Assembly (NCBI RefSeq): GCF_022809775.1
Contig: NZ_CP094380.1
Location: 930,001-994,000 of the forward strand
Reading direction: 5' to 3'
DNA: 64,000 nt
Source: Pseudodesulfovibrio tunisiensis
GTDB taxonomy: Bacteria > Desulfobacterota > Desulfovibrionia > Desulfovibrionales > Desulfovibrionaceae
Below, piece by piece: positions 1 to 9,280 of this stretch. The stretch's first letter is position 1; the number at the start of each line of letters is the position of its first letter. The notes beneath the pieces were generated by a model, which saw nothing but the letters and a program-made list of their open reading frames with translations, did not search any database and was not told the DNA's origin. A program made the position numbers and the translations under genes.

Positions 1-1
1 C

Positions 2-340
2 GAAATCAAGTTGCCCCGCGAGATCGCCAAGGCCCGCATCATGGGTCGCCGCCTGTGCGAAAACAACGCCAACCACCCCAACAACATCGGCATCCCGGCC
101 ATCGCTCCCGACGGTGACAAGTGCCGTGTCTGTGGCGGTGCCCTGTCCGCTCGCGACGACGATCAGGACGAGGAAGCCATCAACAAGCGCCACAACATCT
201 ACTACGATGAAACCACCGGCACCATGGCTGCCTGCAACTTCTACAAGAACATGAAGGATGGCGGCTTCAAATACATCCAGCTCGACGGCGAACAGTCCAT
301 CAACGAGATCAAGGACTACCTGATCAGCCAGCTCGCCTAA
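2..340 (+). CDS. adk: Adenylate kinase, 3' part (5' end outside window)
   Basis: Only the C-terminal part is present; the frame is open to the first base, so the gene begins upstream. Adenylate kinase interconverts ATP+AMP and 2 ADP in the cytosol. The visible piece carries the LID region with a CRVCGG zinc-type cysteine pair, followed by the ARDDDQDEEAINKR stretch that matches the R-x-D-D...R-x-x-x-Y signature of the family, and a normal C-terminal helix. A TTG at position 11 is an internal codon, not a start. A strong hairpin follows the stop. Identification is from motifs only; the P-loop half is not in view. Confidence 0.85.
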   Translation, partial: EIKLPREIAKARIMGRRLCENNANHPNNIGIPAIAPDGDKCRVCGGALSARDDDQDEEAINKRHNIYYDETTGTMAACNFYKNMKDGGFKYIQLDGEQSINEIKDYLISQLA

Positions 341-363
341 GCTTCGCATTTGCAAGAACATGC

Positions 364-398
364 AAGGCCCGACCGGAAATCATCCGGCCGGGCCTTTT
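364..398 (+). terminator. Rho-independent terminator after adk
   Basis: A GC-rich stem (AAGGCCCGACCGG with CCGGCCGGGCCTT) followed by TTTTCCTT lies 24 nt after the adk stop. Confidence 0.75.
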
Positions 399-497
399 CC
401 TTGAAGATGCGACCTCCATACACCAACAGCCTCTGGGCGGTGTTGACGATTCGGAAAATCCAACCTCTTTTCCGAGTAGCAAACGCCGATTGGACAC

Positions 498-538
498 AAA
501 AAAAAGGGGAAGGATTTTTGATCCTTCCCTTTTTTTTT
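498..538. terminator. Bidirectional terminator between adk and secF
   Basis: A perfect 9-bp stem (GGGAAGGAT with ATCCTTCCC, loop TTTTG) is flanked by a run of A on the left and a run of T on the right. It can therefore stop transcription of secF on the minus strand and any readthrough from adk. Confidence 0.85.
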
Positions 539-555
539 GAATGCAGATTTCGAAG

Positions 556-1629
556 CTATGCGGCTTCAACCTCTCCTTCGCCGACATGGGAGCCGGGACC
601 GAACCCGAGCAGAATCGGGCTGGCCACAAAGACGGAGGAATAGGTACCCACCACGATGCCGATGAGCAGAGCCAAGGCAAAGTCATGGATGACGCCACCG
701 CCCAGCACGAACAGGCAGAACACCACGAGAAGAGTGGTGATCGAGGTCATGAGTGTACGGGACAGGGTCTGGTTGACACTCTTGTTGATGGTGTCGCCGA
801 AGTAGGTTCCGCTCTTGGCCGCGATATTGTTTTCGCGGATGCGGTCGAACACGATGATGGTATCGTTCAGCGAATAACCCACAATGGTCAGCAAAGCGGC
901 AATGATGGTCAGGTCGAATTCCTTTCCGAGAATGGAAAAGATGCCCACGGTGATGATCACGTCGTGGATCAGGGCGACCACCGCGCCCAGCGCATAATTG
1001 AGCTTCAGGTACCAGCACAGGCCCAGAGTGAGGACCAGAGCGGAGATGATGAGCCACCCCATGTCCAACCCGGTCAGGCCGATGCCGTAGATGCCACCTG
1101 CAAGGGCCGCTGCCATGATTCCGGCTGCGGTCCAGCGCTGCTCGAAACGACCGGAGATGTAAACGGCGATGAGCAGCACGGCATAGAACAGCGCTTCAAG
1201 CGCCTTGGCGCGAAGATCCGCTCCCACCTTGGGGCCGACCATTTCCAGACGCTGAATCTCGAAAGTCCGATCCTTGAGGTTGGCGGCGAGGCTCCGGTCA
1301 ATGCCGTCACGCACCGCCTGGGACGAAATGTCCGAAGAGGAGGTACGGATCATGTATTCATGGTCATCCTCAAGGCCCAAAGTCTGGACGGTCAGGCCGG
1401 GAAGGTTCAGTTCCTTCATGGCCCCCTTGAGGTCGGTAACATCGGTTGCCTTGTCCAGCTTGATCTGCACGATCATGCCGCCCGCAAAGTCGATGCCGTA
1501 CTTGGGGCCGCCCTTGGCGAGCAGCGACCCGATTCCGGCCAGAATCACGATCGCGGAAATGATGAAGGCGATTTTCCTGAAACCGATGAAATCGATATGG
1601 GTATCAGGCTTGATTATTTGCAGTCCCAT
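556..1629 (-). CDS. secF: Protein translocase subunit SecF
   Basis: SecF is the inner-membrane RND-type partner of SecD. It uses the proton gradient to assist late steps of SecYEG export. The 357-residue product has a first membrane segment near residues 18-36, the YGIDFAGG motif of the periplasmic domain at 44-51, and five further membrane segments in the C-terminal half, including the conserved GYSLNDTIIVFDRIREN stretch. It sits 12 nt downstream of secD and ends just before the bidirectional hairpin, so yajC-secD-secF form one unit. Length and order are standard for the family. Confidence 0.97.
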   Translation of the reverse strand: MGLQIIKPDTHIDFIGFRKIAFIISAIVILAGIGSLLAKGGPKYGIDFAGGMIVQIKLDKATDVTDLKGAMKELNLPGLTVQTLGLEDDHEYMIRTSSSDISSQAVRDGIDRSLAANLKDRTFEIQRLEMVGPKVGADLRAKALEALFYAVLLIAVYISGRFEQRWTAAGIMAAALAGGIYGIGLTGLDMGWLIISALVLTLGLCWYLKLNYALGAVVALIHDVIITVGIFSILGKEFDLTIIAALLTIVGYSLNDTIIVFDRIRENNIAAKSGTYFGDTINKSVNQTLSRTLMTSITTLLVVFCLFVLGGGVIHDFALALLIGIVVGTYSSVFVASPILLGFGPGSHVGEGEVEAA

Positions 1630-1641
1630 AGGAACTTCCCC

Positions 1642-3237
1642 CTAAATGTTCAGCTTGGCGCGGTCGGCGCGGTTTCTGGTGTACAGATCGAACATGATGC
1701 GCGACACGAAGATGGCCGTGAACATCGACGTCAGAATACCCAGAGTCAGGGTGACGGCAAAGCCGCGCACCGGGCCGGTGCCGAACTGATACAGAATGAT
1801 GGCCGCGATGATGGTGGTCACGTTGGCGTCCAGAATGGTCAAAGTCGCCCTGCCATATCCTTCGGTAACCGCAGCGCCCGCAGTCAGCCCACGTCGCAAT
1901 TCCTCGCGAATGCGCTCGAAGATGATGACGTTGGCGTCCACGGCCATGCCGATCGTCAGAATGATGCCTGCGATGCCCGGCAGGGTCAGGGTCGCGCCGA
2001 ACGCGGCCAGACCGGCCATGATGAGCATGATGTTCAGGACCAGCACGATATCCGCGACCAGGCCGCCAATGCCGTAGTAGATGCCCATGAAGACCAGCAC
2101 CAGAGCCAGACCGATCACGGCGGAAGTCACACCCTTGTCGATGGACTCCTGACCAAGGGACGGCCCCACGGTGCGCTGTTCCAGAATGTCGATGGGCGCA
2201 GGCAGGGAACCGGCGCGCAGCACGATGGCCAGATCAGTGGCCTCTTCCTTGTCGAAGGAGCCGGTGATGCTGGCGCGGCCGCCCGCAATCTTCTCCTGAA
2301 TGACGGGAGCGGAATACACCTTGCCATCCAGTACGATGGCCATGCGCTTGTTCACGTTCTCGCCGGTCAGGCGCGCAAAAATGGTGCCCCCGCGAGTGTT
2401 GAAATTCAGGGCGACGTACGGAGTATTGAACTGATCGAACCGCACCTGGGCATCCTTGATGTACTCACCGGTGAGCACGGCGTCCTTTTTCAGGACGATG
2501 GGCGTCTCGGTGTAGGACCCGTCAGGCTTGCGATGCAGCAACACGGTCAGTTCGCGACCCGGGGCAACAGCCCCTTTCTTGGCCGTCTCCACATCCGCGC
2601 CTTCATCCACCATCTTGAATTCCAGATGCGCGGTGCGACCAATGATCTTGATGGCGCGCTCCGGGTCCTGAAGACCGGGCAACTGCACCTGAATGCGATT
2701 GCCGGCCTGCTTGCGAATGTCCGGCTCGGCAACGCCGAACTGGTCAATGCGGTTGCGGATGGTCTTGACGGCCTGATCCAGAGTCAGCTTGGTCAGATAC
2801 TTCCTGTACTGCGGAGTCAGGGAAAGGATGTATTCGACCTTGCCGTTTTCCCCGGGCTCCGTGGCATCCACACTCAGCGAATCAAACTGCTTGAGGATAC
2901 CCTTGAACTTGTCCTTCTGCTCGCCCTTGAGCAGAACAACCCGAATCTTGTCTTCGCCCAGGACTCTGGGGCGAAGCACGAAAACCTGCTCTTCAGCAGC
3001 CGAGGCCTTGAGGTCGTCCCCGAGGCGGGCGAGATTGTTCTTCATGGCCGTATCCATGTCGACCCCGAGGGTCAAATGGATGCCGCCCTTGAGATCGAGC
3101 CCCAGGTTGATCGCGTCGCCGGGCAGCAACTTGGCGAGCGAGGTTCCCTGGATGCCCGGTATCGAGGGCAGCATGTACGCCAGCCCGAGGACCAGGACCA
3201 GGAGGGTGACGATGATTCTCCAACGCAGACTCTGCAT
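1642..3237 (-). CDS. secD: Protein translocase subunit SecD
   Basis: SecD partners SecF to pull exported proteins out of the SecYEG channel. The 531-residue product shows an N-terminal membrane segment (about 7-24), the NLGLDLKGGIHL motif near 44-55, a large periplasmic region with the P1-type domain, and a C-terminal block of five membrane segments carrying GMAVDANVIIFERIREE. These are the diagnostic SecD signatures. The start ATG is followed by a short basic stretch (MQSLRWR), as expected for an inner-membrane anchor. An AGGGAGTTTTC ribosome-binding site precedes it. A long hairpin lies between yajC and this gene. Confidence 0.97.
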   Translation of the reverse strand: MQSLRWRIIVTLLVLVLGLAYMLPSIPGIQGTSLAKLLPGDAINLGLDLKGGIHLTLGVDMDTAMKNNLARLGDDLKASAAEEQVFVLRPRVLGEDKIRVVLLKGEQKDKFKGILKQFDSLSVDATEPGENGKVEYILSLTPQYRKYLTKLTLDQAVKTIRNRIDQFGVAEPDIRKQAGNRIQVQLPGLQDPERAIKIIGRTAHLEFKMVDEGADVETAKKGAVAPGRELTVLLHRKPDGSYTETPIVLKKDAVLTGEYIKDAQVRFDQFNTPYVALNFNTRGGTIFARLTGENVNKRMAIVLDGKVYSAPVIQEKIAGGRASITGSFDKEEATDLAIVLRAGSLPAPIDILEQRTVGPSLGQESIDKGVTSAVIGLALVLVFMGIYYGIGGLVADIVLVLNIMLIMAGLAAFGATLTLPGIAGIILTIGMAVDANVIIFERIREELRRGLTAGAAVTEGYGRATLTILDANVTTIIAAIILYQFGTGPVRGFAVTLTLGILTSMFTAIFVSRIMFDLYTRNRADRAKLNI

Positions 3238-3297
3238 GAAAACTCCCTATAATGCGAACGGGTTGCGATGTGTGAAGGCATAACAGCCAAACACAAG

Positions 3298-3332
3298 GCG
3301 GACCGGGCCACGAAAATCGTGGTCCGGTCCGC
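3298..3332. other. 16-bp hairpin between yajC and secD
   Basis: GCGGACCGGGCCACGA pairs with TCGTGGTCCGGTCCGC (one G-T pair, loop AAA). No clear T run follows on the minus strand, so this is more likely an mRNA-stability or processing hairpin, or a partial attenuator, than a full terminator. Confidence 0.6.
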
Positions 3333-3364
3333 ATACAAGCCCTTATACCAGGCCGTACAGCCTG

Positions 3365-3712
3365 CTACTTGTCCTTTTTGTTGTCATTCTGACGGTCCAG
3401 ATCGGCAACGAAACCACGTTTGATGACCACATTGACGCCCTGAGCGATTTCCACGGTCATATTGTCACCGTCGATATCGGAAATGGTGCCGAGGATGCCG
3501 CCATTGGTCCAGACCTTGTCACCCTTCTTCAGGCTGTCGAGCATGGCGCGATGCTGCTTCTGCTTCTTCTGCTGCGGGCGGATGAGCAGAAAATAGAAAA
3601 TCGCGAACAGCAGGATCAGAGGCAGAAAAGCCTGAAACATGCCGGCGGGACCCTGGGCCTGAGCGCCATTGGGAGCGGCTCCCATGGCATAGGCGACCGA
3701 TTCGAATAACAT
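3365..3712 (-). CDS. yajC: Preprotein translocase auxiliary subunit YajC
   Basis: YajC is a small single-pass inner-membrane protein that joins the SecDF complex. The 115-residue product has one hydrophobic segment at about residues 26-44 followed at once by RPQQKKQKQ, the hallmark positive patch of the family, then a soluble domain with the KGDKVWTNGGILGTISDID motif. It is the first gene of the yajC-secD-secF unit. It lies 42 nt downstream of the glutamate synthase GXGXG gene on the same strand, so readthrough from that operon is possible. Confidence 0.95.
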   Translation of the reverse strand: MLFESVAYAMGAAPNGAQAQGPAGMFQAFLPLILLFAIFYFLLIRPQQKKQKQHRAMLDSLKKGDKVWTNGGILGTISDIDGDNMTVEIAQGVNVVIKRGFVADLDRQNDNKKDK

Positions 3713-3754
3713 ACTTCCTCCACGGGGATATGGTTGTTTTGCCGTCGGCTTCTC

Positions 3755-4516
3755 TTACGCTGGAACGTACAGATTTCCGTACGGCCGATGCGAAAACGGG
3801 CGAATTTTGACGAAGTTTTCGCTCAAAATTTCCTTGGTGTCCAGCTTCAACTCCTTGGCGAAATCCGCAACCAGCGATTCGATGACCTTCAGATCCTCGG
3901 AATCCACGGGTTGAGCGTGCAGGCCGGGACCGAGCTGCTGCTCGGGCACTTCGCCCCGCACGTAGATCACGCCACCGTGCATGCCCGTGCCAAGACTTCG
4001 TCCCGCAACAGGCGCATCAGGCTTACCAGAAAACATCCCCAGAAGCAAAATAATTCCACCAGCCATATATTCGCCGAGGAAATCCCCGGCCTTGCCCCCG
4101 ACCACGATGACCGGGTTCTGATCCATGTAGGCTTTCATATGAATTCCGACACGATAGCCGACATCGCCCTTGACGTATATCCGGCCGCCACGCATGGCAT
4201 AACCAAGCACGTCCCCGGCCAGACCATCCACCACGATCCTGCCGTCGTCCATGGTGTTGCCAACGCCGTCCTGAGCGTTGTTGTTCACCCGCACATGCGG
4301 GCCACGCATGAATGCGCCAAGATCCTGTCCCGGAACTCCGTACACGTCGAAACGGAAATCCCCGTCCATGGCCGTGGCAATATACCGCTGCCCGTTCACG
4401 TCCTTGAGAATGAAATCCGTCACGCCGTCTCGGGCAAGCTCCCGGATTTGCTCGTTGAACTGCTTGTAATAGGTGCGCCCGGCGCTCAAGGTCCGCTGTT
4501 TTCTCCTGCTCGGCAT
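3755..4516 (-). CDS. Glutamate synthase GXGXG-domain protein (split GltB, C-terminal domain)
   Basis: This 253-residue protein corresponds to the third (C-terminal, beta-helix) domain of the large glutamate synthase subunit, encoded here as a separate gene. The repeated GDVLGYAMRGGRIYVKGDVG and GDFLGEYMAGGIILLLG stretches are the GXGXG repeats. It is the last gene of a five-gene operon and follows the amidotransferase gene by 3 nt. In the split archaeal-type enzyme this domain supplies the structural scaffold around the ammonia tunnel. It has no catalytic site of its own. Similar stand-alone domains occur in formylmethanofuran dehydrogenase subunit C, but the operon argues for glutamate synthase. 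Confidence 0.88.
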   Translation of the reverse strand: MPSRRKQRTLSAGRTYYKQFNEQIRELARDGVTDFILKDVNGQRYIATAMDGDFRFDVYGVPGQDLGAFMRGPHVRVNNNAQDGVGNTMDDGRIVVDGLAGDVLGYAMRGGRIYVKGDVGYRVGIHMKAYMDQNPVIVVGGKAGDFLGEYMAGGIILLLGMFSGKPDAPVAGRSLGTGMHGGVIYVRGEVPEQQLGPGLHAQPVDSEDLKVIESLVADFAKELKLDTKEILSENFVKIRPFSHRPYGNLYVPA

Positions 4517-4519
4517 TCC

Positions 4520-5617
4520 CTACTCCTCGATATCCACGATAACTGGTTCGCCAGCCTTGGGCATCCATACCCGGTCCAGATCAGGACACACGTCGCGCAC
4601 TGCGGATTCCTCGCTGGACATGAACACCATGTCGTCCTTTTCCGCCACCAGCAGAGGCCGAAGCTTGATCCTGTCGTTCAGCCCCATGAGCCGGTTGTTG
4701 TCCGCAACCAGAATGGCGAACGGACCGTTGAGCATGGCCGGACCGTAGGTGGCGCGCAGAGCCGTGTACAATTCACGCTCCCTTTCCGGCATGCGTTCGA
4801 TCTCGTCCCAGAACGGCGGGGCAAAGACCTTGGCAGCCATGTCCCAGCTCAGACCGTGCTTGCGGATGAGCAGGTCCAGTTCGTAGGCCACGACCTCGGT
4901 ATCGGTCATGAGCGTGCAGAGATAGTCATGCTCGCACAGATAGCGACGGTTGATGCCGTAGGAGGAAATCTCGCCGTTGTGCACGATGGACCAGTTCAGG
5001 ATGGTGAAGGGATGCGCCCCGCCCCACCAGCCGGGCGTATTGGTGGGAAACCGGTTGTGTCCGGTCCAGATGTATGCCTTGTACTCGTCCAGACGAAAGA
5101 AGTCCGCGATATCCTCGGGAAAGCCCACGCCCTTGAATGCCCCCATGTTCTTGCCGCTGGAAAACACGAACGCGCCCGGCACATGGGTGTTGATCTTCAT
5201 GACCACGGCAACCATGTAGTCTTCCTCGGGCAGCTCCGCGAATTCCCCCACGGGCCGTTCCGGCACGCTCACGAAATAGCGGTTCACGATGGGCGGATTC
5301 GTGATGGCCAGCGTCTTGCGGGTGGGAATCGGCTCGTACTCGTGCAGGTCCAGAAACTCCCGGATCATGCGCTCGGAGCCTTCCACGGCGTTCTTGTCAT
5401 CGCACATGATGTGCAGGCAGTACTTGTCCGCGAAATCCGGGTAGATGCCGTAGGCCGCGAACCCGCCGCCAAGGCCGTTGCCCCGATCATGCATGCAGGC
5501 CATGGCCGAAATGGGCATGTCTCCGGAAATCAGCCCGCGCTTCCTGTGGATGACGCCGAATATTCCGCAACCCGAAATATCCTTTTCAAAGTCGTAGTAC
5601 CTTGCAGGCGCTTTCAT
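4520..5617 (-). CDS. Class II glutamine amidotransferase (split GltB, N-terminal domain)
   Basis: This 365-residue protein matches the N-terminal nucleophile amidotransferase domain of glutamate synthase, which hydrolyses glutamine and passes ammonia to the synthase domain. The likely nucleophile is Cys17 in SGCGIFGVI. It is preceded by 16 residues that would have to be removed as a propeptide to expose the cysteine. [18 protein letters not shown] and HNGEISS further on are family motifs. It lies 14 nt downstream of the FAD oxidoreductase gene and 3 nt before the GXGXG gene. The function is inferred from fold and operon; the partner synthase domain is the fifth gene. Confidence 0.88.
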   Translation of the reverse strand: MKAPARYYDFEKDISGCGIFGVIHRKRGLISGDMPISAMACMHDRGNGLGGGFAAYGIYPDFADKYCLHIMCDDKNAVEGSERMIREFLDLHEYEPIPTRKTLAITNPPIVNRYFVSVPERPVGEFAELPEEDYMVAVVMKINTHVPGAFVFSSGKNMGAFKGVGFPEDIADFFRLDEYKAYIWTGHNRFPTNTPGWWGGAHPFTILNWSIVHNGEISSYGINRRYLCEHDYLCTLMTDTEVVAYELDLLIRKHGLSWDMAAKVFAPPFWDEIERMPERERELYTALRATYGPAMLNGPFAILVADNNRLMGLNDRIKLRPLLVAEKDDMVFMSSEESAVRDVCPDLDRVWMPKAGEPVIVDIEE

Positions 5618-5631
5618 TGTATCCTCGCTCT

Positions 5632-6912
5632 CTAATCCCGGACTTCGGGATTCCAGGTCTGATCAAAAAAATCCTCGGGCCACAGCAGCACGTCCGGTTC
5701 CCCGGCCAGAAGCTGACGCTTGGCCTCCTCGGGCACGGCCATCTGGAACTTGACGAACGCGGTGTACATGCCCGCCATGTCGATATCCCCGACCAGCACG
5801 TAGCCCACGAGATGCTCATCCTTGAACACCAATTTGCGGTAGCTCCTCTTTTTCTCGTCCAGAAAAACGGAAACCTCGTAGGATTCGTCCCCCTCGGGCG
5901 GATTCACATTGCCCACGGAAATGGTGGGCAGACCGTAGAAGCTGATGGAATTCATGGCCAGACTGCCCGAAAATTCCGTGGGTTCGCCCGCCATGTTCTT
6001 GCCCGCGCAAAAGCCCTGATTGTAGGCGTTGGTCCAGATGGGGATCACCCGGTCGTCGCCGAACAGCAGATCGCGCGCCTGAGCCACGTCTCCGGCAGCA
6101 TACACGTTTTCCGCGCTGGCGCGCATGTGCTCGTCCACCTTGATGCCCCGATCCACGGCAATGCCCGCATCCCGGGCAAGGTCGTAGTTGGGCACCACGC
6201 CGATGGCGATGACCACGACTCCGGTCTGGAGAAAGCTGCCATCGGTCAGATGCACGCCGACCACGTTGCCGTCAGCATCGCGCTGAATCTCCTTGGCCGT
6301 CACTCCGCATCGAACATTGAGGCCGACCTCCTCCAGACGACCGCCCGCAAGAGCTGCGGCATTCTCGTCAAAGGCAAGACTGAGGATGCGGTCCGACAGT
6401 TCGAGAATGGTCACGTCCACTCCCCTGTCAAACAGGGATTCCCCGGCCTTGAGACCGATGAGCCCGCCACCGATGACCACGGCGCGCTTCATGTCCCTGG
6501 CCTTGGCAATCAGGGTCTGAGCATGTTCCAGATTGGTGAAGTTGTACACGCCGGGACCGTCCGAACCGGGAATGGGCGGAGTGAACGGATTGCCCCCCGT
6601 GGCAACAAGCAGATTCTCGTAGGCAATGACCTCGCCGGAATCCGTGGTTACGGTACGGGCCTTCGTATCAATGCCCGATACCTTTGTTCCCAGTTTCAGG
6701 GTCACGTTGCATTTGTCATAGAATTCCGCCGGACGCAGGGCCAGACGGTCCGGGCCGATCTTTCCGGCCAGCAGGTAGGAAATCAGGGGACGGCCATATG
6801 CCGGGGATTTTTCCGCGCCGATGACAAGGATTTCATTCTCCCTGTCCACCCTGCGGATGCCCTCGATGGCCCCGATGGAGGCGATGCCGTTACCGATGAT
6901 GACGTATTTCAT
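5632..6912 (-). CDS. FAD/NAD(P)-dependent oxidoreductase of the glutamate synthase operon
   Basis: The 426-residue flavoprotein has an N-terminal dinucleotide fold ([12 protein letters not shown]), a second NAD(P)-binding fold ([15 protein letters not shown], near 145-158) and the FAD motif VYAAGDVAQ near 270, in the order seen in the NADH:rubredoxin/nitrite-reductase-like family. It probably feeds electrons from a pyridine nucleotide to the neighbouring four-cluster ferredoxin and on to the FMN synthase subunit, replacing the classical GltD subunit. That role is an inference from the operon. The electron direction and the NADH or NADPH preference cannot be read from the sequence. Confidence 0.85.
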   Translation of the reverse strand: MKYVIIGNGIASIGAIEGIRRVDRENEILVIGAEKSPAYGRPLISYLLAGKIGPDRLALRPAEFYDKCNVTLKLGTKVSGIDTKARTVTTDSGEVIAYENLLVATGGNPFTPPIPGSDGPGVYNFTNLEHAQTLIAKARDMKRAVVIGGGLIGLKAGESLFDRGVDVTILELSDRILSLAFDENAAALAGGRLEEVGLNVRCGVTAKEIQRDADGNVVGVHLTDGSFLQTGVVVIAIGVVPNYDLARDAGIAVDRGIKVDEHMRASAENVYAAGDVAQARDLLFGDDRVIPIWTNAYNQGFCAGKNMAGEPTEFSGSLAMNSISFYGLPTISVGNVNPPEGDESYEVSVFLDEKKRSYRKLVFKDEHLVGYVLVGDIDMAGMYTAFVKFQMAVPEEAKRQLLAGEPDVLLWPEDFFDQTWNPEVRD

Positions 6913-6948
6913 TGAAGACCTCGGCTTTGTGGGATGGCGAACCAGCAG

Positions 6949-7395
6949 TTACCGTTCCTCGAATTTCAGGGCCTGATTGGGACAGGCGGCCACGCAGGCC
7001 GGGCCTTCCTCCCTGTCCGCGCACAGGTCGCACTTGACGATCCTGTTTTCCGTGGGATGTCTGCGAATCGCGCCGTACGGGCACGCCATGAGGCAGGACC
7101 AGCAGCCCACGCACTTGTCGCGGTTGTAGACCGTGCGTCCGGTCTCCGGATCCTTTTGCAGGCCGCCGGAGATGCAGGCCGCAACACAGGAAGGCTCGTC
7201 ACAATGACGGCAGCTGATGGCCACGCTCACCGTGCCCTTTTCGAACACGCGCTTGCAGGGCGACAGTCCGTCGCGGGCGCGCTCCTCGGTATAGGCAATG
7301 ATCAGATCCTTGCTTTCGGAATGTGCGGTCAGGCACGCCAGTTCGCAAAGGTGACAGCCGATGCAGTAATCCTTGTCCGGGTAGACTCTCTTCAT
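6949..7395 (-). CDS. Four-cluster 4Fe-4S ferredoxin (HycB/CooF-like)
   Basis: The 148-residue protein has sixteen cysteines in four groups: C11/14/17/21, C62/65/70/74, C95/98/101/105 and C122/125/134/138. This is the arrangement of HycB/CooF/DMSO-reductase-type electron-transfer subunits with four [4Fe-4S] clusters. It lies between the FMN synthase gene and the FAD oxidoreductase gene with short spacers. The simplest role is an electron wire between those two proteins. No signal peptide is seen, so it is cytoplasmic. Confidence 0.88.
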   Translation of the reverse strand: MKRVYPDKDYCIGCHLCELACLTAHSESKDLIIAYTEERARDGLSPCKRVFEKGTVSVAISCRHCDEPSCVAACISGGLQKDPETGRTVYNRDKCVGCWSCLMACPYGAIRRHPTENRIVKCDLCADREEGPACVAACPNQALKFEER

Positions 7396-7407
7396 ATCGT
7401 CCTCCGT

Positions 7408-8931
7408 CTACCGCCCGGCATGCTTCACGCCGAGGATATCCATTTCCGTGTCGGAAAGTCCGACAGCCCGCAGCTTGTCGCGGTTGCCGCGCAGGCTCTC
7501 GATGGAGTTCAGGCCCATGCCGCCAAGCATTTCCTCGATCTCGTGACCCCATGCCCGGACCAGATTGGCCATCTTCTTGGCCGCGATGTCCGGGTTCTGA
7601 CGCTTGGCGAGCCGGGGATCATTGGTGGCGATTCCCCACGGACACTTGCCCGTGTAGCAGCGGCCGCACAGGGTGCAGCCCACAGCCAGCAGCGCGGCAG
7701 TACCGATGTACACGGCGTCCGCGCCCAGAGCTATGGCCTTGGTCGCGTCCGCGGAACAGCGGATGCCGCCCGCAGCCACGATGCTGGCCTGATGCCGGAT
7801 GCCCTCGTCACGCAGACGCTGGTCGACCGAAGCAATGGCCAGTTCAATGGGAATGCCCACGTTGTCGCGGATCATGGCCGGAGCCGCGCCGGTTCCGCCA
7901 CGCATGCCGTCGATGGCAATGATGTCTGCCCCGGCCCGGGCAATGCCCGAGGCAATGGCGGCCACGTTGTGCACAGCCGCGATCTTCACGGACACGGGCA
8001 CGCGGTATTCCGAGGCCTCCTTGAGCGCATAGATGAGCTGAAGCAGGTCCTCGATGGAATAGATGTCGTGATGCGGAGCCGGGGAAATCGCATCGGAGCC
8101 AATGGGCACCATACGGGTTTCCGAAACCATGTCGTTGATCTTCTCGCCCGGCAGATGGCCACCGATGCCCGGTTTGGCTCCCTGCCCGACCTTGATCTCG
8201 ATGCCGCCACCCGCGTTCAGGTAGTCGAGATGCACGCCGAACCTGCCCGAAGCCACCTGCACGATGGTATTCTTCCCGTACTTGTACAGGGATTTGTGCA
8301 GACCGCCCTCGCCCGTGTTGTACATGATGCCGAGTTCGGAAGCGGCCCGGGCCATGGCGCGATGCAGGTTGAAATTGATGGACCCGAAGCTCATGGCCGA
8401 GAACATGATGGGATACTTGAGCTCTATCTGCGGGGTCAGCTTCGTGACCAGTTCGGGCCTGCCCTTCTTGACCACGATCTCCAGCCGTTTGGGCTTGGCG
8501 CCGAGAAAGGTCTTCAGCTCCATGGGCTCGCGCAGCGGGTCGATGGACGGATTCGTGACCTGGCTTGCATCCAGCAGCAGCTTGTCCCAGTAGACGGGGA
8601 TGTCCACCGGCGATCCCATGCCCGCGAGCAGCACGCCGCCCGTGTCGGCCTGCTTGTACACGTTCTGGATGAAATGCGGCTTCCAGTTCTGATTGGGCCG
8701 GAACTCGGACGGCTTGGTCCGGATGTGCAACGCAGCCGTGGGGCACAGGGCCTCGCAGCGGTGACATCCCACGCACTTGGAATTGTCGTGCATGACCCTT
8801 TGCCGAGCCTCGTCCCAGTAATGGGCCTCGTAGGAACATTGACGCACGCAGACCTTGCAGTTGATGCACAGGTCCTTGTCACGATCAATGTGAAACTCGT
8901 GATAGTTCTTGTTGATGGGCTGGAACAGCAA
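7408..8931 (-). CDS. Glutamate synthase, FMN domain with N-terminal ferredoxin domain (split GltB, archaeal type)
   Basis: This 507-residue protein is the synthase core: it makes glutamate from 2-oxoglutarate and ammonia on FMN. Residues 20-65 hold a 2x[4Fe-4S] ferredoxin module (C22/25/28/32 and C53/56/59/63). The barrel follows, with SAMSFGSIN, TGEGG, KVGQGAKPGIGGHLPGEK and DGMRGGTGAAP motifs. CTLCGRCYTGKCPWG near the C-terminus is the expected iron-sulfur cysteine set. It is the first gene of the operon. The start is a TTG (next Met is too far in), with GAGG about 9 nt upstream on the minus strand. The amidotransferase and GXGXG domains are separate genes downstream. Confidence 0.9.
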   Translation of the reverse strand: MLFQPINKNYHEFHIDRDKDLCINCKVCVRQCSYEAHYWDEARQRVMHDNSKCVGCHRCEALCPTAALHIRTKPSEFRPNQNWKPHFIQNVYKQADTGGVLLAGMGSPVDIPVYWDKLLLDASQVTNPSIDPLREPMELKTFLGAKPKRLEIVVKKGRPELVTKLTPQIELKYPIMFSAMSFGSINFNLHRAMARAASELGIMYNTGEGGLHKSLYKYGKNTIVQVASGRFGVHLDYLNAGGGIEIKVGQGAKPGIGGHLPGEKINDMVSETRMVPIGSDAISPAPHHDIYSIEDLLQLIYALKEASEYRVPVSVKIAAVHNVAAIASGIARAGADIIAIDGMRGGTGAAPAMIRDNVGIPIELAIASVDQRLRDEGIRHQASIVAAGGIRCSADATKAIALGADAVYIGTAALLAVGCTLCGRCYTGKCPWGIATNDPRLAKRQNPDIAAKKMANLVRAWGHEIEEMLGGMGLNSIESLRGNRDKLRAVGLSDTEMDILGVKHAGR

Positions 8932-9086
8932 GGCGTGTATCCTCTTTTCTTTAGGTTTGCCAAAAAAGTCATCACTCTTTTTGACGACCCAAACGACACC
9001 TATTGATTTTCACAAAAAAGGAAAATCTTGTATTTAACAGGAGAAAACAGAAAACCATATTGCACGTCAAAATGTCAACAACTCTG

Positions 9087-9161
9087 TTAACAGCTTGTTT
9101 TAAAATATTTTATTTTCTCAAAAAATATTGTCAAAATGCTTTCAATCAAGCTTTTTCGCAT
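9087..9161 (-). CDS. Possible 24-residue leader or small protein upstream of glutamate synthase
   Basis: ATG at 9161 on the minus strand is preceded by AAGGAGGAATA, the strongest Shine-Dalgarno sequence in the area. The frame runs 24 codons to TAA: start MRKSLIESIL, end KYFKTSC. It is AT-rich and unlike its neighbours in codon use. It lies about 150 nt before the first glutamate synthase gene. I recognise no family. It could be a leader peptide, a small protein or chance. Confidence 0.25.
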   Translation of the reverse strand: MRKSLIESILTIFFEKIKYFKTSC

Positions 9162-9274
9162 TATTCCTCCTTCGCATTCATGCTATAAATACTGTGTTTC
9201 AAACTGGTTACATCAAAATACCCAAGAGTATCCATGGAATGGAAACACAGGGCATCCAGAACGTATTTTCGTTT

Positions 9275-9280
9275 TATAAT
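9275..9280 (+). promoter_or_regulatory. Candidate -10 element for the attenuator/symporter transcript
   Basis: A perfect TATAAT would place transcription start near 9287, upstream of the Phe-rich leader frame. The -35 region (around 9252) is poor. A TTGACT at 9329 is an alternative -35 but has no acceptable -10 at 16-18 nt. Confidence 0.4.

Noticed and set aside
541..3252. 903-codon open frame on the plus strand
   Set aside because: It is the antisense shadow of secF and secD, which have complete family motifs on the other strand; the frame has no recognisable domain.
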